A DNA stretch of 64,000 nucleotides, from contig NZ_KB849789.1 of assembly GCF_000369045.1 (NCBI RefSeq), positions 370,586-434,585 of the forward strand, in the 5' to 3' direction. This document shows, one piece after another, positions 18,518 through 27,928 of this stretch. The translations under genes were made by a program, and so were the position numbers. The stretch's first letter is position 1. Each line of letters begins with the position of its first letter. The notes under the pieces were generated by a model, which worked only from the letters and a program-made list of their open reading frames with translations, did no database searches and was not told where the DNA came from. This DNA is from Acinetobacter pittii ATCC 19004 = CIP 70.29 (GTDB lineage: Bacteria > Pseudomonadota > Gammaproteobacteria > Pseudomonadales > Moraxellaceae).

Positions 18518-19169
18518 TGCCGCGCAATTACTGCAATTACTGACATTGTCTTCTACGGCATTGCCAGTTGGGGCGTATTGTTATTCGCAAGGTGTAGAAA
18601 CGGCGATTGATATTGGCCTAATACATGACGAAACCTCGGCAATTGCTTACTTTGAAGAAGTGCTTGAGATGTTGTTGGTGAGGTTTGAGTTGCCCGTATT
18701 AAAGCGTCTCATGCAATATCATGATGACTCAGAACAGTTTCTGGTATGGGCAAATTTGTATAAGGCCAGCAGAGAAAGTAAAGAACTCTTGGCAGAATCT
18801 CAACAGCTGGCATTTTCTTTAAATGCGTGGATTAAAGATGTTTTAAAAAAAACAGTTGAGGTTAAAAAGCAGTTTGGTTTCGTACCAGTCTATGCACAGC
18901 TTTGTGGCCGACTCGAACTCAACGACATGGATGTACTTACTGCTTATACCTTTACTGTTTTAGAAAATCAGGTTTTAGCCGCAGTAAAAACTGTTCCTTT
19001 AGGACAAATGGCAGGACAAAGAATTTTGTGGCATTTGCATGGTTTAGTCCCACAAGCGGTAGAGAAAGCTTTGAAGCTTAGTGATGAACAATTGAGCAGC
19101 GCTTTACCTCGTTATGCCATGCTGAGCATGAAACACGAAACACAATATTCACGGTTATTCAGATCTTAA
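18504..19169 (+). CDS. ureF: Urease accessory protein UreF
   Basis: A 221-residue all-helical protein that, with UreD and UreG, gates nickel loading. [32 protein letters not shown] (about 8-39) is the family opening; further on [15 protein letters not shown] and [22 protein letters not shown] are also family-like. It overlaps the ureE end by 14 bases and is followed 24 bases later by ureG with a GGAAAAAAGGAT site. Confidence 0.95.
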   Translation: MSTHSAAQLLQLLTLSSTALPVGAYCYSQGVETAIDIGLIHDETSAIAYFEEVLEMLLVRFELPVLKRLMQYHDDSEQFLVWANLYKASRESKELLAESQQLAFSLNAWIKDVLKKTVEVKKQFGFVPVYAQLCGRLELNDMDVLTAYTFTVLENQVLAAVKTVPLGQMAGQRILWHLHGLVPQAVEKALKLSDEQLSSALPRYAMLSMKHETQYSRLFRS

Positions 19170-19193
19170 GTTTAGGAAAAAAGGATAAAAATC

Positions 19194-19808
19194 ATGACAG
19201 AACGTAGTCCATTACGAGTTGGAATTGGCGGACCAGTGGGTTCGGGTAAAACAGCACTTACACTTAATTTATGTTTAGCCTTGCGTAATAAATACAATAT
19301 GGCTGTGGTGACAAATGATATTTACACCAAAGAAGATTCAAACTTTTTAACCCGTAATGAAGCGATGTCGCCAGATCGTATTGTGGGTGTTGAAACAGGT
19401 GGTTGCCCGCATACGGCAATTCGTGAAGATGCTTCAATTAACTTGGCTGCAATTGATGATTTGTGTGAAAAATTCGAAGGTTTAGAACTCATTATCATTG
19501 AAAGCGGTGGTGATAATTTAGCTGCAACATTTAGTCCTGAGCTTTCTGATTTAACTTTATATGTGATCGATGTAGCTGGTGGTGAAAAAATTCCTCGTAA
19601 AGGTGGCCCGGGTATTACCAAGTCAGATTTACTCATTATTAATAAAACTGACCTTGCGCCAATGGTAGGTGCAAACCTTGATGTCATGGACCAAGATGCG
19701 AAACGCATGCGCGGAGAAAAACCCTTCTTATTTTCAAACATGAAAACACAAGATGGGCTTGAAGAAATTATTCAGTTTATTGAGAAACAAGGGCTGTTTA
19801 AAGCTTAA
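19194..19808 (+). CDS. ureG: Urease accessory GTPase UreG
   Basis: A 204-residue SIMIBI GTPase that powers nickel delivery. P-loop [17 protein letters not shown] (about 11-27), [15 protein letters not shown] (about 39-53), the metal-binding [17 protein letters not shown] with its CPH motif, [15 protein letters not shown] and the guanine-specificity NKTDLA are all intact. The length is typical. It is followed after nine bases by hupE/ureJ. Confidence 0.98.
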   Translation: MTERSPLRVGIGGPVGSGKTALTLNLCLALRNKYNMAVVTNDIYTKEDSNFLTRNEAMSPDRIVGVETGGCPHTAIREDASINLAAIDDLCEKFEGLELIIIESGGDNLAATFSPELSDLTLYVIDVAGGEKIPRKGGPGITKSDLLIINKTDLAPMVGANLDVMDQDAKRMRGEKPFLFSNMKTQDGLEEIIQFIEKQGLFKA

Positions 19809-19817
19809 GGAGAGATT

Positions 19818-20387
19818 ATGGACTTCATGAAAAAATGGAGTGTGGCACTCCTTTCATTTTTGCCAGCTCTTGCAATGGCCCATCCAGCACATGACCATGC
19901 ACATTCTGGTTTTATGGCAGGCTTTATTCATCCGTTTACCGGTCTAGATCATTTAGTCATGGCTTTAGGTTTTGGTGTTTTGTTGTGGTCAGCGGCTAAA
20001 CAGTGGAAAATTGCTGGAGTCATTGCCTTAAGTATTACCTTAATTGTAGGGTTCTTAGTAGGTGCTCAAGGTTTGGTACCAGTTAATATAGCTGAATACG
20101 GCATTGTTGCTTCTTTAGTTATTACAGCAATTGCCCTATGGACAAAATCGAATAAGGTTTTACCTGTAGCGGTGGCTTTGCTTGCAAGTTTTCATGGCAT
20201 GGCTCATGGTGTTGAGTTAGCACACGCAGGGCATATTGTTGCATTAGTAACTGGTATGGTTGCTGGTATGGCGCTCATCTATTTGGGTGGATTGGTGTTG
20301 GGTGCTGTGCTTACCCGATATGTGCCATATGGCAAAAAAATTGTTGGCGCCTGTGCAGCAGTTGTTGCAGTGATTGGCTTAAGCTAA
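19818..20387 (+). CDS. ureJ: HupE/UreJ family nickel (metal) transporter
   Basis: A 189-residue inner-membrane protein with a cleavable-looking N terminus and about six hydrophobic helices. The histidine-rich MAHPAHDHAHSG segment and the family motif HPFTGLDH (about residues 36-43), plus SFHGMAHGVELAHAGH (about 124-139), identify HupE/UreJ. Members are secondary carriers for nickel or cobalt; placement at the end of the urease operon with only nine bases to ureG argues for nickel supply to urease. AAGGAGAG ribosome-binding site. A terminator follows. Confidence 0.92.
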   Translation: MDFMKKWSVALLSFLPALAMAHPAHDHAHSGFMAGFIHPFTGLDHLVMALGFGVLLWSAAKQWKIAGVIALSITLIVGFLVGAQGLVPVNIAEYGIVASLVITAIALWTKSNKVLPVAVALLASFHGMAHGVELAHAGHIVALVTGMVAGMALIYLGGLVLGAVLTRYVPYGKKIVGACAAVVAVIGLS

Positions 20388-20403
20388 CTAAAACTTTGCA
20401 AAG

Positions 20404-20431
20404 AAAAAGGTAGCTTTAAGCTACCTTTTTT
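20404..20431. terminator. Bidirectional terminator between ureJ and rsmD
   Basis: AAAAGGTAGC/GCTACCTTTT around TTTAA, overlapping the rsmD stop codon. Confidence 0.9.
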
Positions 20432-20981
20432 ATTCGTTTACTTTCTGGTAAAGCCCTGCGTGAACTGTACCTGCTTTAGTGGTTTTCATTTGTTGCCATG
20501 TTGCGGGAAGTTGAAGCTGAGCTAAATCTCGGTCAGCTTCAACATAAATGTATCCATTCTTTTTAATATGTGAATCTGCCAAATGAGCGAGCTCTTGCCA
20601 TAGATCAAGACTATAAGGCGGATCTAAAAAGACTACATCAAACTGTTCTTTTAAGCGGGGTAGAGCTTGTTGAGCCGTTGCATTAATTAGGTGACAATTT
20701 TGGGCTTTTAATAGTTCAATATTATCTTTTAAAAATCGTGCCTGAGTTTTGTCAGGCTCAATCATATAAACAGATGCAGCACCACGTGACAAAGCCTCAA
20801 AACCTAATGCACCAGAGCCTGTACAGATGTCGAGAACTTGAGCGTTTTGAATATCCCACATGAGCCAGTTAAATAGAGTTTCGCGTACTCTATCTGGGGT
20901 TGGGCGTAAGCCATCAATACTAGCGAAAGGAAGTACTCGTCTTTTCCATTCGCCGCCAATTATACGTAATTGATTTTTCAT
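20430..20981 (-). CDS. rsmD: 16S rRNA (guanine(966)-N(2))-methyltransferase
   Basis: A 183-residue SAM-dependent methyltransferase that modifies G966 of 16S rRNA. RIIGGEWKRRVLPF and LRPTPDRVRETLFNWL (about 26-41) are family hallmarks; the SAM loop is DICTGSGALGFEALSRGA (about 50-67) and the catalytic motif is DPPYSLDLW (about 119-127). Its ATG shares one base with the stop of mrdA (TAATG), so it is translated by coupling downstream of PBP2, an unusual partnership compared with the ftsY neighbourhood of E. coli. Confidence 0.95.
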   Translation of the reverse strand: MKNQLRIIGGEWKRRVLPFASIDGLRPTPDRVRETLFNWLMWDIQNAQVLDICTGSGALGFEALSRGAASVYMIEPDKTQARFLKDNIELLKAQNCHLINATAQQALPRLKEQFDVVFLDPPYSLDLWQELAHLADSHIKKNGYIYVEADRDLAQLQLPATWQQMKTTKAGTVHAGLYQKVNE

Positions 20982-22999
20982 TATTCATCGGCCTCATTGG
21001 TAGCAGGACGAGCAGGAGCAGCTTGCGGTGTTGATGCTGCTGGTTTGTTGGTGGTAGCTGTAGCCGATGCTGGACCAGAACTTTCACCGCCGCTTGGAAG
21101 TTCACCTGGTTTAATACCTGCTGTCATTAACCCGCCATTGACTTGGTGATTTGCTGGACGAATCGGGTTTTTCTTACGAGTTAATAACCAGTAATCAAAG
21201 ACAGGTCTTGCAAGTTGAGCAGCTGAACCACCATGACGACCATTTTCCCAAATGACTGCAATCGCAATTTCAGGTTTTTCAGCAGGGGCAAATCCAACGA
21301 ATAAACCATGGTCAAGTTGACGTTCACTCAAGGCTGCTTCGTTATAGCGTTTACCCTGTGCAATACTCTTAACCTGTGCTGTACCTGTTTTCCCTGCAAT
21401 TTGGTAGAGGGGAGTACGAATACCGCGGCCAGTACCTGATTGAATTACATCAATCATGGCATCACGCATTTGAATCCAGTCTTCATCAGTGCCGTTGAAT
21501 TTGATTTTGCCATCAGGCGCATTACGTACTGTAAATGGTTTTGCACCATGCGTTGCGCGTAAAACATGAGGCGTTACATGAGAACCATGATTTGCCGTAA
21601 TTGCTGTTGCCATCGCAAGCTGTAATGGGGTGGCTGTAAACGCGCCTTGACCAATACTGACAGAAATAGTTTCGCCCTTCATCCATTTCGCTTTACGCGT
21701 ACGCATTTTCCATTCAGGACTTGGATAAAGGCCTTCACTTTCACTTGGTAAATCGACACCTGTTTTTTGACCAAATCCAAATTGGCGCATCCATTGGTTC
21801 ATTTGATCAATACCCATTTGATGGGCAAGAATATAAAAATAGGTATCACAGGATTGCACAATCGCTTTATGCATATTCACGATGCCATGACCAGATTTCT
21901 TCCAGTCACGGAACTTATGTGAATCACCAGGTAGATGGAAATAACCAGGATCAGAAATTGCTGTTGACCAGTCTACAATACTGTAGTGTAAACCACCCAT
22001 TGCTTCCATTGGTTTAATGGTAGAACCAGGTGGATATACACCCTGCACAGCACGGTTGTAAAGAGGTTGGTCTAAATTATCGCGTAGTGAACTGTAGTCA
22101 GTATGACTAATTCCGGTTACAAACAAATTAGGGTTAAAACTTGGACTAGACACTAAAGCTAGAATTTCACCTGTACGAGGATCAATAGCGACAATAGCTC
22201 CACGACGACCTGCGAGCTGTTGAGATGCAACTACCTGTAAACCGTAATCTAAAGATAAATAGAGGTCATTACCGCGAGTAGGGTCTTTACGACCTAAATG
22301 ACGCAATACATTGCTATGTGCATCTGCTTCAACAGATTCATAACCGGGTGTTCCGTGCAATAGGTCTTCATAGCTTTTCTCAACACCAATTTTTCCAATT
22401 AGGTTGGTTCCGGCATATAAGTCTTTATCAATACTTTTTAATTCTTTATCGTTGATACGCCCGACATAGCCAATCACATGAGCAAATAACTCACCGTGTG
22501 GATAATAACGAGTCATTTGTGTCTCGATTCTTACACCCGGAAACTTATATTTGGCTTCACTAAACTTAGCAATATTGGCTTCAGTCAAATTGAGTTTAAT
22601 CGCGACGCGTTCAGTTTTGCGGGCCGTTTTTATACGGCTTTTAAAACGGTCAATATCTTCTTGTGTTAAATCTAAAATAGGCTGTAATTGCTCAATGACA
22701 CTATCAACATCTTCTACATCTGTTTTACTTAAAGTTGCTGTAAAAACAGGATAGTTATCTGCTAGTAATACACCGTTTCTGTCATAGATATAACCACGAG
22801 CAGGCGGAAGCGGCTGCAAGCGAATTCGGTTTTTGTCAGATGCAGTCGAGAATTCGTCGTAGTGAAAAATTTGTAGATAAGCGTATCGGCTAATTAAGAC
22901 TAATAAGCAGATGGTCACGATCCCTACGGCAAAAAAGATACGACCTCGATAAATGCGCTTTTCTTGCTGGATATCTTTTAAAGGAAAGTGCTGTTTCAT
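20981..22999 (-). CDS. mrdA: Penicillin-binding protein 2 (elongasome transpeptidase)
   Basis: A 672-residue class B PBP2 that crosslinks lateral-wall peptidoglycan with RodA. One membrane helix (about residues 19-41), a pedestal domain (about 60-230) and the transpeptidase domain with SxxK in PGSTIKPMEA (about 326-335), SCD in place of SxN (about 386-388) and KTGTAQ (about 541-546). All three motifs are intact. The last 35 or so residues are a Ser/Ala/Thr/Pro-rich tail (GESSGPASATATTNKPAAS onward), longer than in E. coli PBP2. The gene is not next to rodA here; it is followed by rsmD with a TAATG overlap. Confidence 0.97.
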   Translation of the reverse strand: MKQHFPLKDIQQEKRIYRGRIFFAVGIVTICLLVLISRYAYLQIFHYDEFSTASDKNRIRLQPLPPARGYIYDRNGVLLADNYPVFTATLSKTDVEDVDSVIEQLQPILDLTQEDIDRFKSRIKTARKTERVAIKLNLTEANIAKFSEAKYKFPGVRIETQMTRYYPHGELFAHVIGYVGRINDKELKSIDKDLYAGTNLIGKIGVEKSYEDLLHGTPGYESVEADAHSNVLRHLGRKDPTRGNDLYLSLDYGLQVVASQQLAGRRGAIVAIDPRTGEILALVSSPSFNPNLFVTGISHTDYSSLRDNLDQPLYNRAVQGVYPPGSTIKPMEAMGGLHYSIVDWSTAISDPGYFHLPGDSHKFRDWKKSGHGIVNMHKAIVQSCDTYFYILAHQMGIDQMNQWMRQFGFGQKTGVDLPSESEGLYPSPEWKMRTRKAKWMKGETISVSIGQGAFTATPLQLAMATAITANHGSHVTPHVLRATHGAKPFTVRNAPDGKIKFNGTDEDWIQMRDAMIDVIQSGTGRGIRTPLYQIAGKTGTAQVKSIAQGKRYNEAALSERQLDHGLFVGFAPAEKPEIAIAVIWENGRHGGSAAQLARPVFDYWLLTRKKNPIRPANHQVNGGLMTAGIKPGELPSGGESSGPASATATTNKPAASTPQAAPARPATNEADE

Positions 23000-23234
23000 A
23001 AGGATCGACTTAATGACATAGGGTAGAAAAATAGCTGCTTATTCTAACGCAAGAGCACTTAAAATATTGCATAATTTTCAAAGTTTCATTGCATTTTAAT
23101 AAGATACTTTTTGACTTTGCAGACAACAAAATTGTAGATACTTGTATATAAGAAGCAAAATAATTCTGTTAAAGTCTCTCATTCAATAGAATAGGGTTGT
23201 TCTCACCATACGATTAGGGAAAATGGAGAAAATA

Positions 23235-23753
23235 ATGAGAAAAATTTATCCCTTACTTGCAGTTTTGACAGTAAGTAGTTGGGCCCATGCTCAAGACTAC
23301 TCGTTTCTTCCGGAAGCAAAATTAGCAGGACATAATGCATCTACTTGGAATGTGGGTGCCGGAGTTACTCAAAAATTATTACATCTTAACGGTGAGTGGG
23401 TAAATCCATATGGTATTGCCTATGCCAAAGCCGGCGCATTTTTGAATGGTGACAAAACCGCTGGTGGTCAAGTTGGCTTCCGATATCCTTATTATCTTAC
23501 TGGCACAGACAAAAATGGTTACTATATCGGTTTCTATGCTGGTCATCTTGATAGTAAAGAGGTCGATGGTGATTTTAAATCCCGTTTAGGTGCGGGTGTT
23601 GATTTGGCCTATGTGTGGTTAAATTCAGAAAGAATTAGCACTTTTAGTGTAGGTATCGGTGCGGCTGAAAAATTAACTGACCAGAACGGAAATGTTGCTG
23701 CAGATACTAAACCACAAATTCAATTTTCTTATTCTCTAAGTTTTGGTTTATAA
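23235..23753 (+). CDS. Small exported beta-rich protein, possible outer-membrane barrel
   Basis: A 172-residue protein beginning MRKIYPLLAVLTVSSWAHAQD, a good signal peptide cleaved after AHA. ATG 23235 is chosen over the in-frame ATG 23223 because GGAG (23225-23228) is six bases in front of it. The mature part consists of alternating amphipathic strands (YAKAGAFLNG, GYYIGFYAGHLDS, SRLGAGVDLAYVWL, STFSVGIGAAEKL) ending FSYSLSFGL, so an eight-stranded outer-membrane barrel is plausible. I do not recognise the family. Separate promoter region upstream; divergent from mrdA. Confidence 0.78.
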   Translation: MRKIYPLLAVLTVSSWAHAQDYSFLPEAKLAGHNASTWNVGAGVTQKLLHLNGEWVNPYGIAYAKAGAFLNGDKTAGGQVGFRYPYYLTGTDKNGYYIGFYAGHLDSKEVDGDFKSRLGAGVDLAYVWLNSERISTFSVGIGAAEKLTDQNGNVAADTKPQIQFSYSLSFGL

Positions 23754-23814
23754 AACAAAGCAGTTTATCGTTAACTCGCCATAAGCAGAGCACAAATAAA
23801 TACGAGAGTCTTAC

Positions 23815-25128
23815 ATGTTAGAGTACGTCAGTGGATTGTGGCAGACCTTTTTACACAGACCTGATTTTTGGGCCGTTTTGAGTATTATTCCCGTAACGGC
23901 TTTTGTCACATGGGCACATGTGTGGATGGCTTTAAAAATGGTTTTTTACCCAATTAAATTTTGGGGATTCCATTTAGGGCCCTTGCCAGTAGGTTGGCAA
24001 GGTATTGTGCCACGTAAAGCAGGACGTATCTCTGGGATTATTACCGATAACACTTTATCTAAATTAGGTTCATTGCGTGAATTTTTAGAAGCAATGGATC
24101 CTGAAGATATGGCGCGTATTATTGGTGAACAAGTCGGTTTTGAACTTGAACATCTTATTGATGAAGTCATGATCGATCGTAATGCAGTGCTTTGGGAAAA
24201 TCTACCTTATTCAATTAAACGCCGTATTTATGCTCAAGCACATAAGCAATTGCCGGGTGTGTTAAAAGAATTAGTGACTGAGCTGACCATGAATGTAGAG
24301 TCACTGGTTAACATGCGTGAAATGGTCGTGAGCCAGATGGAAGGTGATCGCCGTTTAATGGTACGTATGTTCTTAAAGGTGGGTCAAAAAGAAATTAACT
24401 TTATTTGGCATATTAGTGCACTGATTGGCATGTTCTTTGGTATTTTCCAAATGGTGGTTTGGTTTGTAGTACCATGGCACTGGACAGTACCATTTTGGGC
24501 TGCGATTTGGGGCTTTTTAACTAACTGGATCGCAATCTGGATGGTGTTTAACCCAATTGAGCCGCATTATATTCGTTATCCACAGATTTTTAGATTAACA
24601 AAAGATCGTAAGTTTCCATGGATTGTACCAGTTCTTCGAATTGGGACCTATAATGTCCAAGGCGCTTTTATGAAGCGTCAAGAGGAAGTCTCTGATGTGT
24701 TTTCGAGCGTAGTCACAGAAGATCTGATCACGTTAAAATCGATTATGACCGAAATGATGTATGGGCCGCGTAAAGATAAAACGCGCCGCATTGTTAAGCG
24801 TCATATTAACGAAATCATGGAAACCCCGTTAGTTCGCACCTCTTTACAGCTTTCTTTAGGGCCAAGAGAGTACGCAAGATTAAAGACGGACTTGATTGAT
24901 CGTTCAATTGAAATTACGATGGGACCCGTATGTGACCCAGCACTGAACGCAAGCCGGGCACAGAAGATTTTTCAAATGTTTAAAGAGCGTATTCGTGAAC
25001 TAACACCAAAAGAATTTCAGAATTTATTACGTCCTGCATTTCAGGAGGATGAGTGGATTCTTATTGTACTAGGTGGGGTAACCGGATTTATTGCTGGTAC
25101 AATACATTTGTTTGTGGCTTTCTTATAA
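23815..25128 (+). CDS. DUF445 family membrane protein
   Basis: A 437-residue inner-membrane protein of unknown function. Hydrophobic segments lie near residues 15-40, 200-250 and 415-437. The family-like parts are KFWGFHLGPLPVGWQGIVPRKAGRISGIITDN (about 48-79), FWAAIWGFLTNWIAIWMVFNPIEPHYI (about 226-252) and the C-terminal PAFQEDEWILIVLGGVTGFIAGTIH. These pairs of Gly- and Pro-rich loops around long amphipathic helices are the DUF445 (YheB-like) pattern. It stands between the small exported protein and adk, with an 86-base gap to adk. Confidence 0.82.
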   Translation: MLEYVSGLWQTFLHRPDFWAVLSIIPVTAFVTWAHVWMALKMVFYPIKFWGFHLGPLPVGWQGIVPRKAGRISGIITDNTLSKLGSLREFLEAMDPEDMARIIGEQVGFELEHLIDEVMIDRNAVLWENLPYSIKRRIYAQAHKQLPGVLKELVTELTMNVESLVNMREMVVSQMEGDRRLMVRMFLKVGQKEINFIWHISALIGMFFGIFQMVVWFVVPWHWTVPFWAAIWGFLTNWIAIWMVFNPIEPHYIRYPQIFRLTKDRKFPWIVPVLRIGTYNVQGAFMKRQEEVSDVFSSVVTEDLITLKSIMTEMMYGPRKDKTRRIVKRHINEIMETPLVRTSLQLSLGPREYARLKTDLIDRSIEITMGPVCDPALNASRAQKIFQMFKERIRELTPKEFQNLLRPAFQEDEWILIVLGGVTGFIAGTIHLFVAFL

Positions 25129-25199
25129 TTCGATGTCAGGCAGGATCTATTGAAGATTAACGAGACTTTTTCTGCCGGACTTCATATTCATTGTTTTAA

Positions 25200-25868
<669 letters not shown>

Positions 25869-25889
25869 TTTAATATTGTTTGTGATAAT

Positions 25890-25918
25890 GAGCCCTCTTT
25901 GTGAGGGCTCTTTTCTTT
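25890..25918 (+). terminator. Terminator of adk
   Basis: Perfect 8-bp stem GAGCCCTC/GAGGGCTC (25890-25897 with 25903-25910), then TTTTCTTT. Confidence 0.9.
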
Positions 25919-25939
25919 CATTCAGTGCAGGAGAACAAT

Positions 25940-26077
25940 ATGAAAATCATATTGATTTTGGTGGTATTGCTGAGTCTGGCACTAGTAATATTTTTGGCTT
26001 TTCAAAGCTACAAAATGCTAAGACAGGTTCAAAAACAAGCAAAAGAAGAGCGTAATGAAAAAAAGCGTCTAAAGTAA
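25940..26077 (+). CDS. 45-residue single-pass membrane peptide
   Basis: MKIILILVVLLSLALVIFLAF forms one strong membrane helix, followed by a very basic tail (QKQAKEERNEKKRLK). A clear CAGGAG site sits five bases before the ATG, and a hairpin follows the stop, so this is very probably a real gene. The N-out or N-in topology is not certain, but the positive-inside rule places the tail in the cytoplasm. It lies right behind the adk terminator. No function assigned. Confidence 0.78.
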   Translation: MKIILILVVLLSLALVIFLAFQSYKMLRQVQKQAKEERNEKKRLK

Positions 26078-26083
26078 GTTTGA

Positions 26084-26114
26084 TTGGGTATGATCCCTAT
26101 ACCCAACTATATTT
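26084..26114 (+). terminator. Terminator of the 45-residue peptide gene
   Basis: Perfect 8-bp stem TTGGGTAT/ATACCCAA (26084-26091 with 26099-26106) and an AT-rich tail ending in TTTTT. Confidence 0.7.
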
Positions 26115-26804
26115 TTAAGCTTCAATATTTTTAATGGCAATTTGCTTTTGTGCGCCAAATTCAAAACGATCAGGCCAGTTACAGACATCTGCAACAACAC
26201 ATTCTGCACATTTAGGTTTACGGGCGATACAACAATAACGACCGTGTAATATGAGCCAGTGATGTGAATCTAAAATAAATTCTTTAGGAATGACCTTAAT
26301 TAAGCGGTGCTCAACCTCAAGAACATTTTTACCTACTGCTAAACCAGTTCGATTTCCTACTCGGAAAATATGAGTATCGACAGCCATGGTGGGTTGTCCG
26401 AAAGCCGTATTTAAAACCACGTTAGCTGTTTTACGCCCGACACCCGGTAAAGCTTCTAAATCTTTTCTGTTGCTTGGAACTTCGCCGTTAAATTGTTCCA
26501 TTAAAATCTTACAGGTCTTAATGACATTTTCGGCTTTTGCGTTATAGAGACCAATTGTCTTGATATATTCCTTTAACCCATCTACGCCCAAGTTATAGAT
26601 TTTCTCGGCTGTATTCGCCACAGGGTAGAGTTTATCAGTTGCTTTATTAACACTTACGTCGGTCGCTTGAGCTGACAACATAACTGCAATAAGTAGCTCA
26701 AATGGAGATGAATATTTTAACTCGGTTTGAGGTGAAGGTCGTTGTTCGCGAAGGCGTTCAAAGAAAATTTGAATCTGCTTTTTCGTCATATTCTTGACGG
26801 CCAT
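26115..26804 (-). CDS. nth: Endonuclease III (DNA glycosylase/AP lyase)
   Basis: A 229-residue base-excision repair enzyme removing oxidised pyrimidines. Helix-hairpin-helix LEALPGVGRKTANVVLNTAFG (about 112-132) contains the catalytic lysine; VDTHIFRV (about 137-144) has the catalytic aspartate; the iron-sulfur loop is CIARKPKCAECVVADVC (C-x6-C-x2-C-x5-C, about 193-209). AGGAGG five bases before ATG 26804 fixes the start. It is immediately downstream of rsxB, with no gap between the rsxB stop and this start. Confidence 0.97.
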   Translation of the reverse strand: MAVKNMTKKQIQIFFERLREQRPSPQTELKYSSPFELLIAVMLSAQATDVSVNKATDKLYPVANTAEKIYNLGVDGLKEYIKTIGLYNAKAENVIKTCKILMEQFNGEVPSNRKDLEALPGVGRKTANVVLNTAFGQPTMAVDTHIFRVGNRTGLAVGKNVLEVEHRLIKVIPKEFILDSHHWLILHGRYCCIARKPKCAECVVADVCNWPDRFEFGAQKQIAIKNIEA

Positions 26805-27596
26805 TCAGACCTCCTGTAATTGCATGAGTTGCTGTTGAAGTTCTTCAAGTTGAAGACGTTTTTTAGCATCTTCATGTACACTGAGTTGTTTTTCCAGTTT
26901 CTTAATTTGCGTACGAATTTTCGCTAACTCAATTGTAGTTTTTGCATCAGTTGACACAACTTCTTTGGGTTTCTCGATGAGCTCGATTGAAGGTACTTCA
27001 TCAAGTGCCTGAGAGAACTGGGCAAACAGTTGGGTATCAATTTCAGCACGTACTACAGGCCCTTTACGGTGAGTACGACGTTTTTCTTCGCGCTGAATGT
27101 GAGCGTAATAACGTTGTCTTAAATCATTTTGTTCAGCAATACGCTGTTGCTCATTTGGTAATGCTTGCGTGTCTTCGACCAAATCAATGCAATCTACCGG
27201 ACAAGGTGGAATACATAACTCACAACCTGTACATAAGTCAGTCAAGATGGTATGCATGAGCTTACCACTCCCAATAATAGCATCTACAGGGCAAGCACTA
27301 ATACATTTGGTGCAACCAATACATTCATCTTCCCGAATAATTGCTTTCATTCGTTGGGGACGACCATCGGCCTGTACAGGCCATATGCTAGTTTCAGCGG
27401 TTAACACTGGACGATTTAATAGATTTGCGAGTGCATCGGCTACAGGCTGACCACCTGGAACGCATTTATTTGCTTCTTCACCTTCAGCAATCGACTTTGC
27501 GTAGGGTAGACATCCATCACGATGTCCACATAAACCACACTGAGTCTGTGGTAATAACGCATCAATCTCGCGTATGAGAGAAATAGATGAATTCAT
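26805..27596 (-). CDS. rsxB: Orphan RnfB/RsxB-type iron-sulfur protein lacking the membrane anchor
   Basis: A 263-residue ferredoxin-like protein. It has a four-Cys cluster motif in [26 protein letters not shown] (about residues 16-47), then two classical [4Fe-4S] motifs, [14 protein letters not shown] (about 93-106) and [14 protein letters not shown] (about 123-136), as in RnfB. Unlike RnfB of E. coli there is no N-terminal membrane helix, and the C terminus adds a charged coiled coil (about 215-263). Other rnf genes are absent, yet nth follows as in enterobacteria. ATG 27596 is chosen; an in-frame TTG at 27605 is possible. It probably supplies electrons to an unknown partner. Confidence 0.88.
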   Translation of the reverse strand: MNSSISLIREIDALLPQTQCGLCGHRDGCLPYAKSIAEGEEANKCVPGGQPVADALANLLNRPVLTAETSIWPVQADGRPQRMKAIIREDECIGCTKCISACPVDAIIGSGKLMHTILTDLCTGCELCIPPCPVDCIDLVEDTQALPNEQQRIAEQNDLRQRYYAHIQREEKRRTHRKGPVVRAEIDTQLFAQFSQALDEVPSIELIEKPKEVVSTDAKTTIELAKIRTQIKKLEKQLSVHEDAKKRLQLEELQQQLMQLQEV

Positions 27597-27928
27597 AGTG
27601 GGCAAATAGCTTGGTTAAAACGATGCGATAATGAAGAAAAACCTAAGTAAGGTCAATGGATTTTAACGAATTTATTGGCTTTTTCATTGACCTAAAATGT
27701 AGCCAATATTGCACAATAATAGATCAATAAAAATGAAAAGATAAATGACTATTTCTTATTTTTAAGTAGTTTTTCTAAAAATAACTTTTTGATAATTAAG
27801 GTAAATAAAATAATTTAAAATAAGTATTGTTAAAATTGATGGAAAGGGATTTAATATTTTGCTGCTAAATGATGCATTTAAAAATGTATTGCACCAATTT
27901 AATTCATTACTATGCTGAGGACCGTGCA
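27597..27928. other. AT-rich interval between rsxB and gdhA (divergent)
   Basis: About 330 bases holding the promoters of both divergent genes. A TTG-started gdhA with a GAGGA site marks the right end. The middle is AT-rich with possible -10 boxes but no obvious operator, hairpin or repeat. The reading frame of gdhA stays open back to 27869, but that extension does not look like GDH. Confidence 0.6.

Noticed and set aside
26805..27605. Remnant of a whole rnf operon
   Set aside because: Only rsxB is present; upstream is an AT-rich divergent interval with no traces of rnfA or rnfC.
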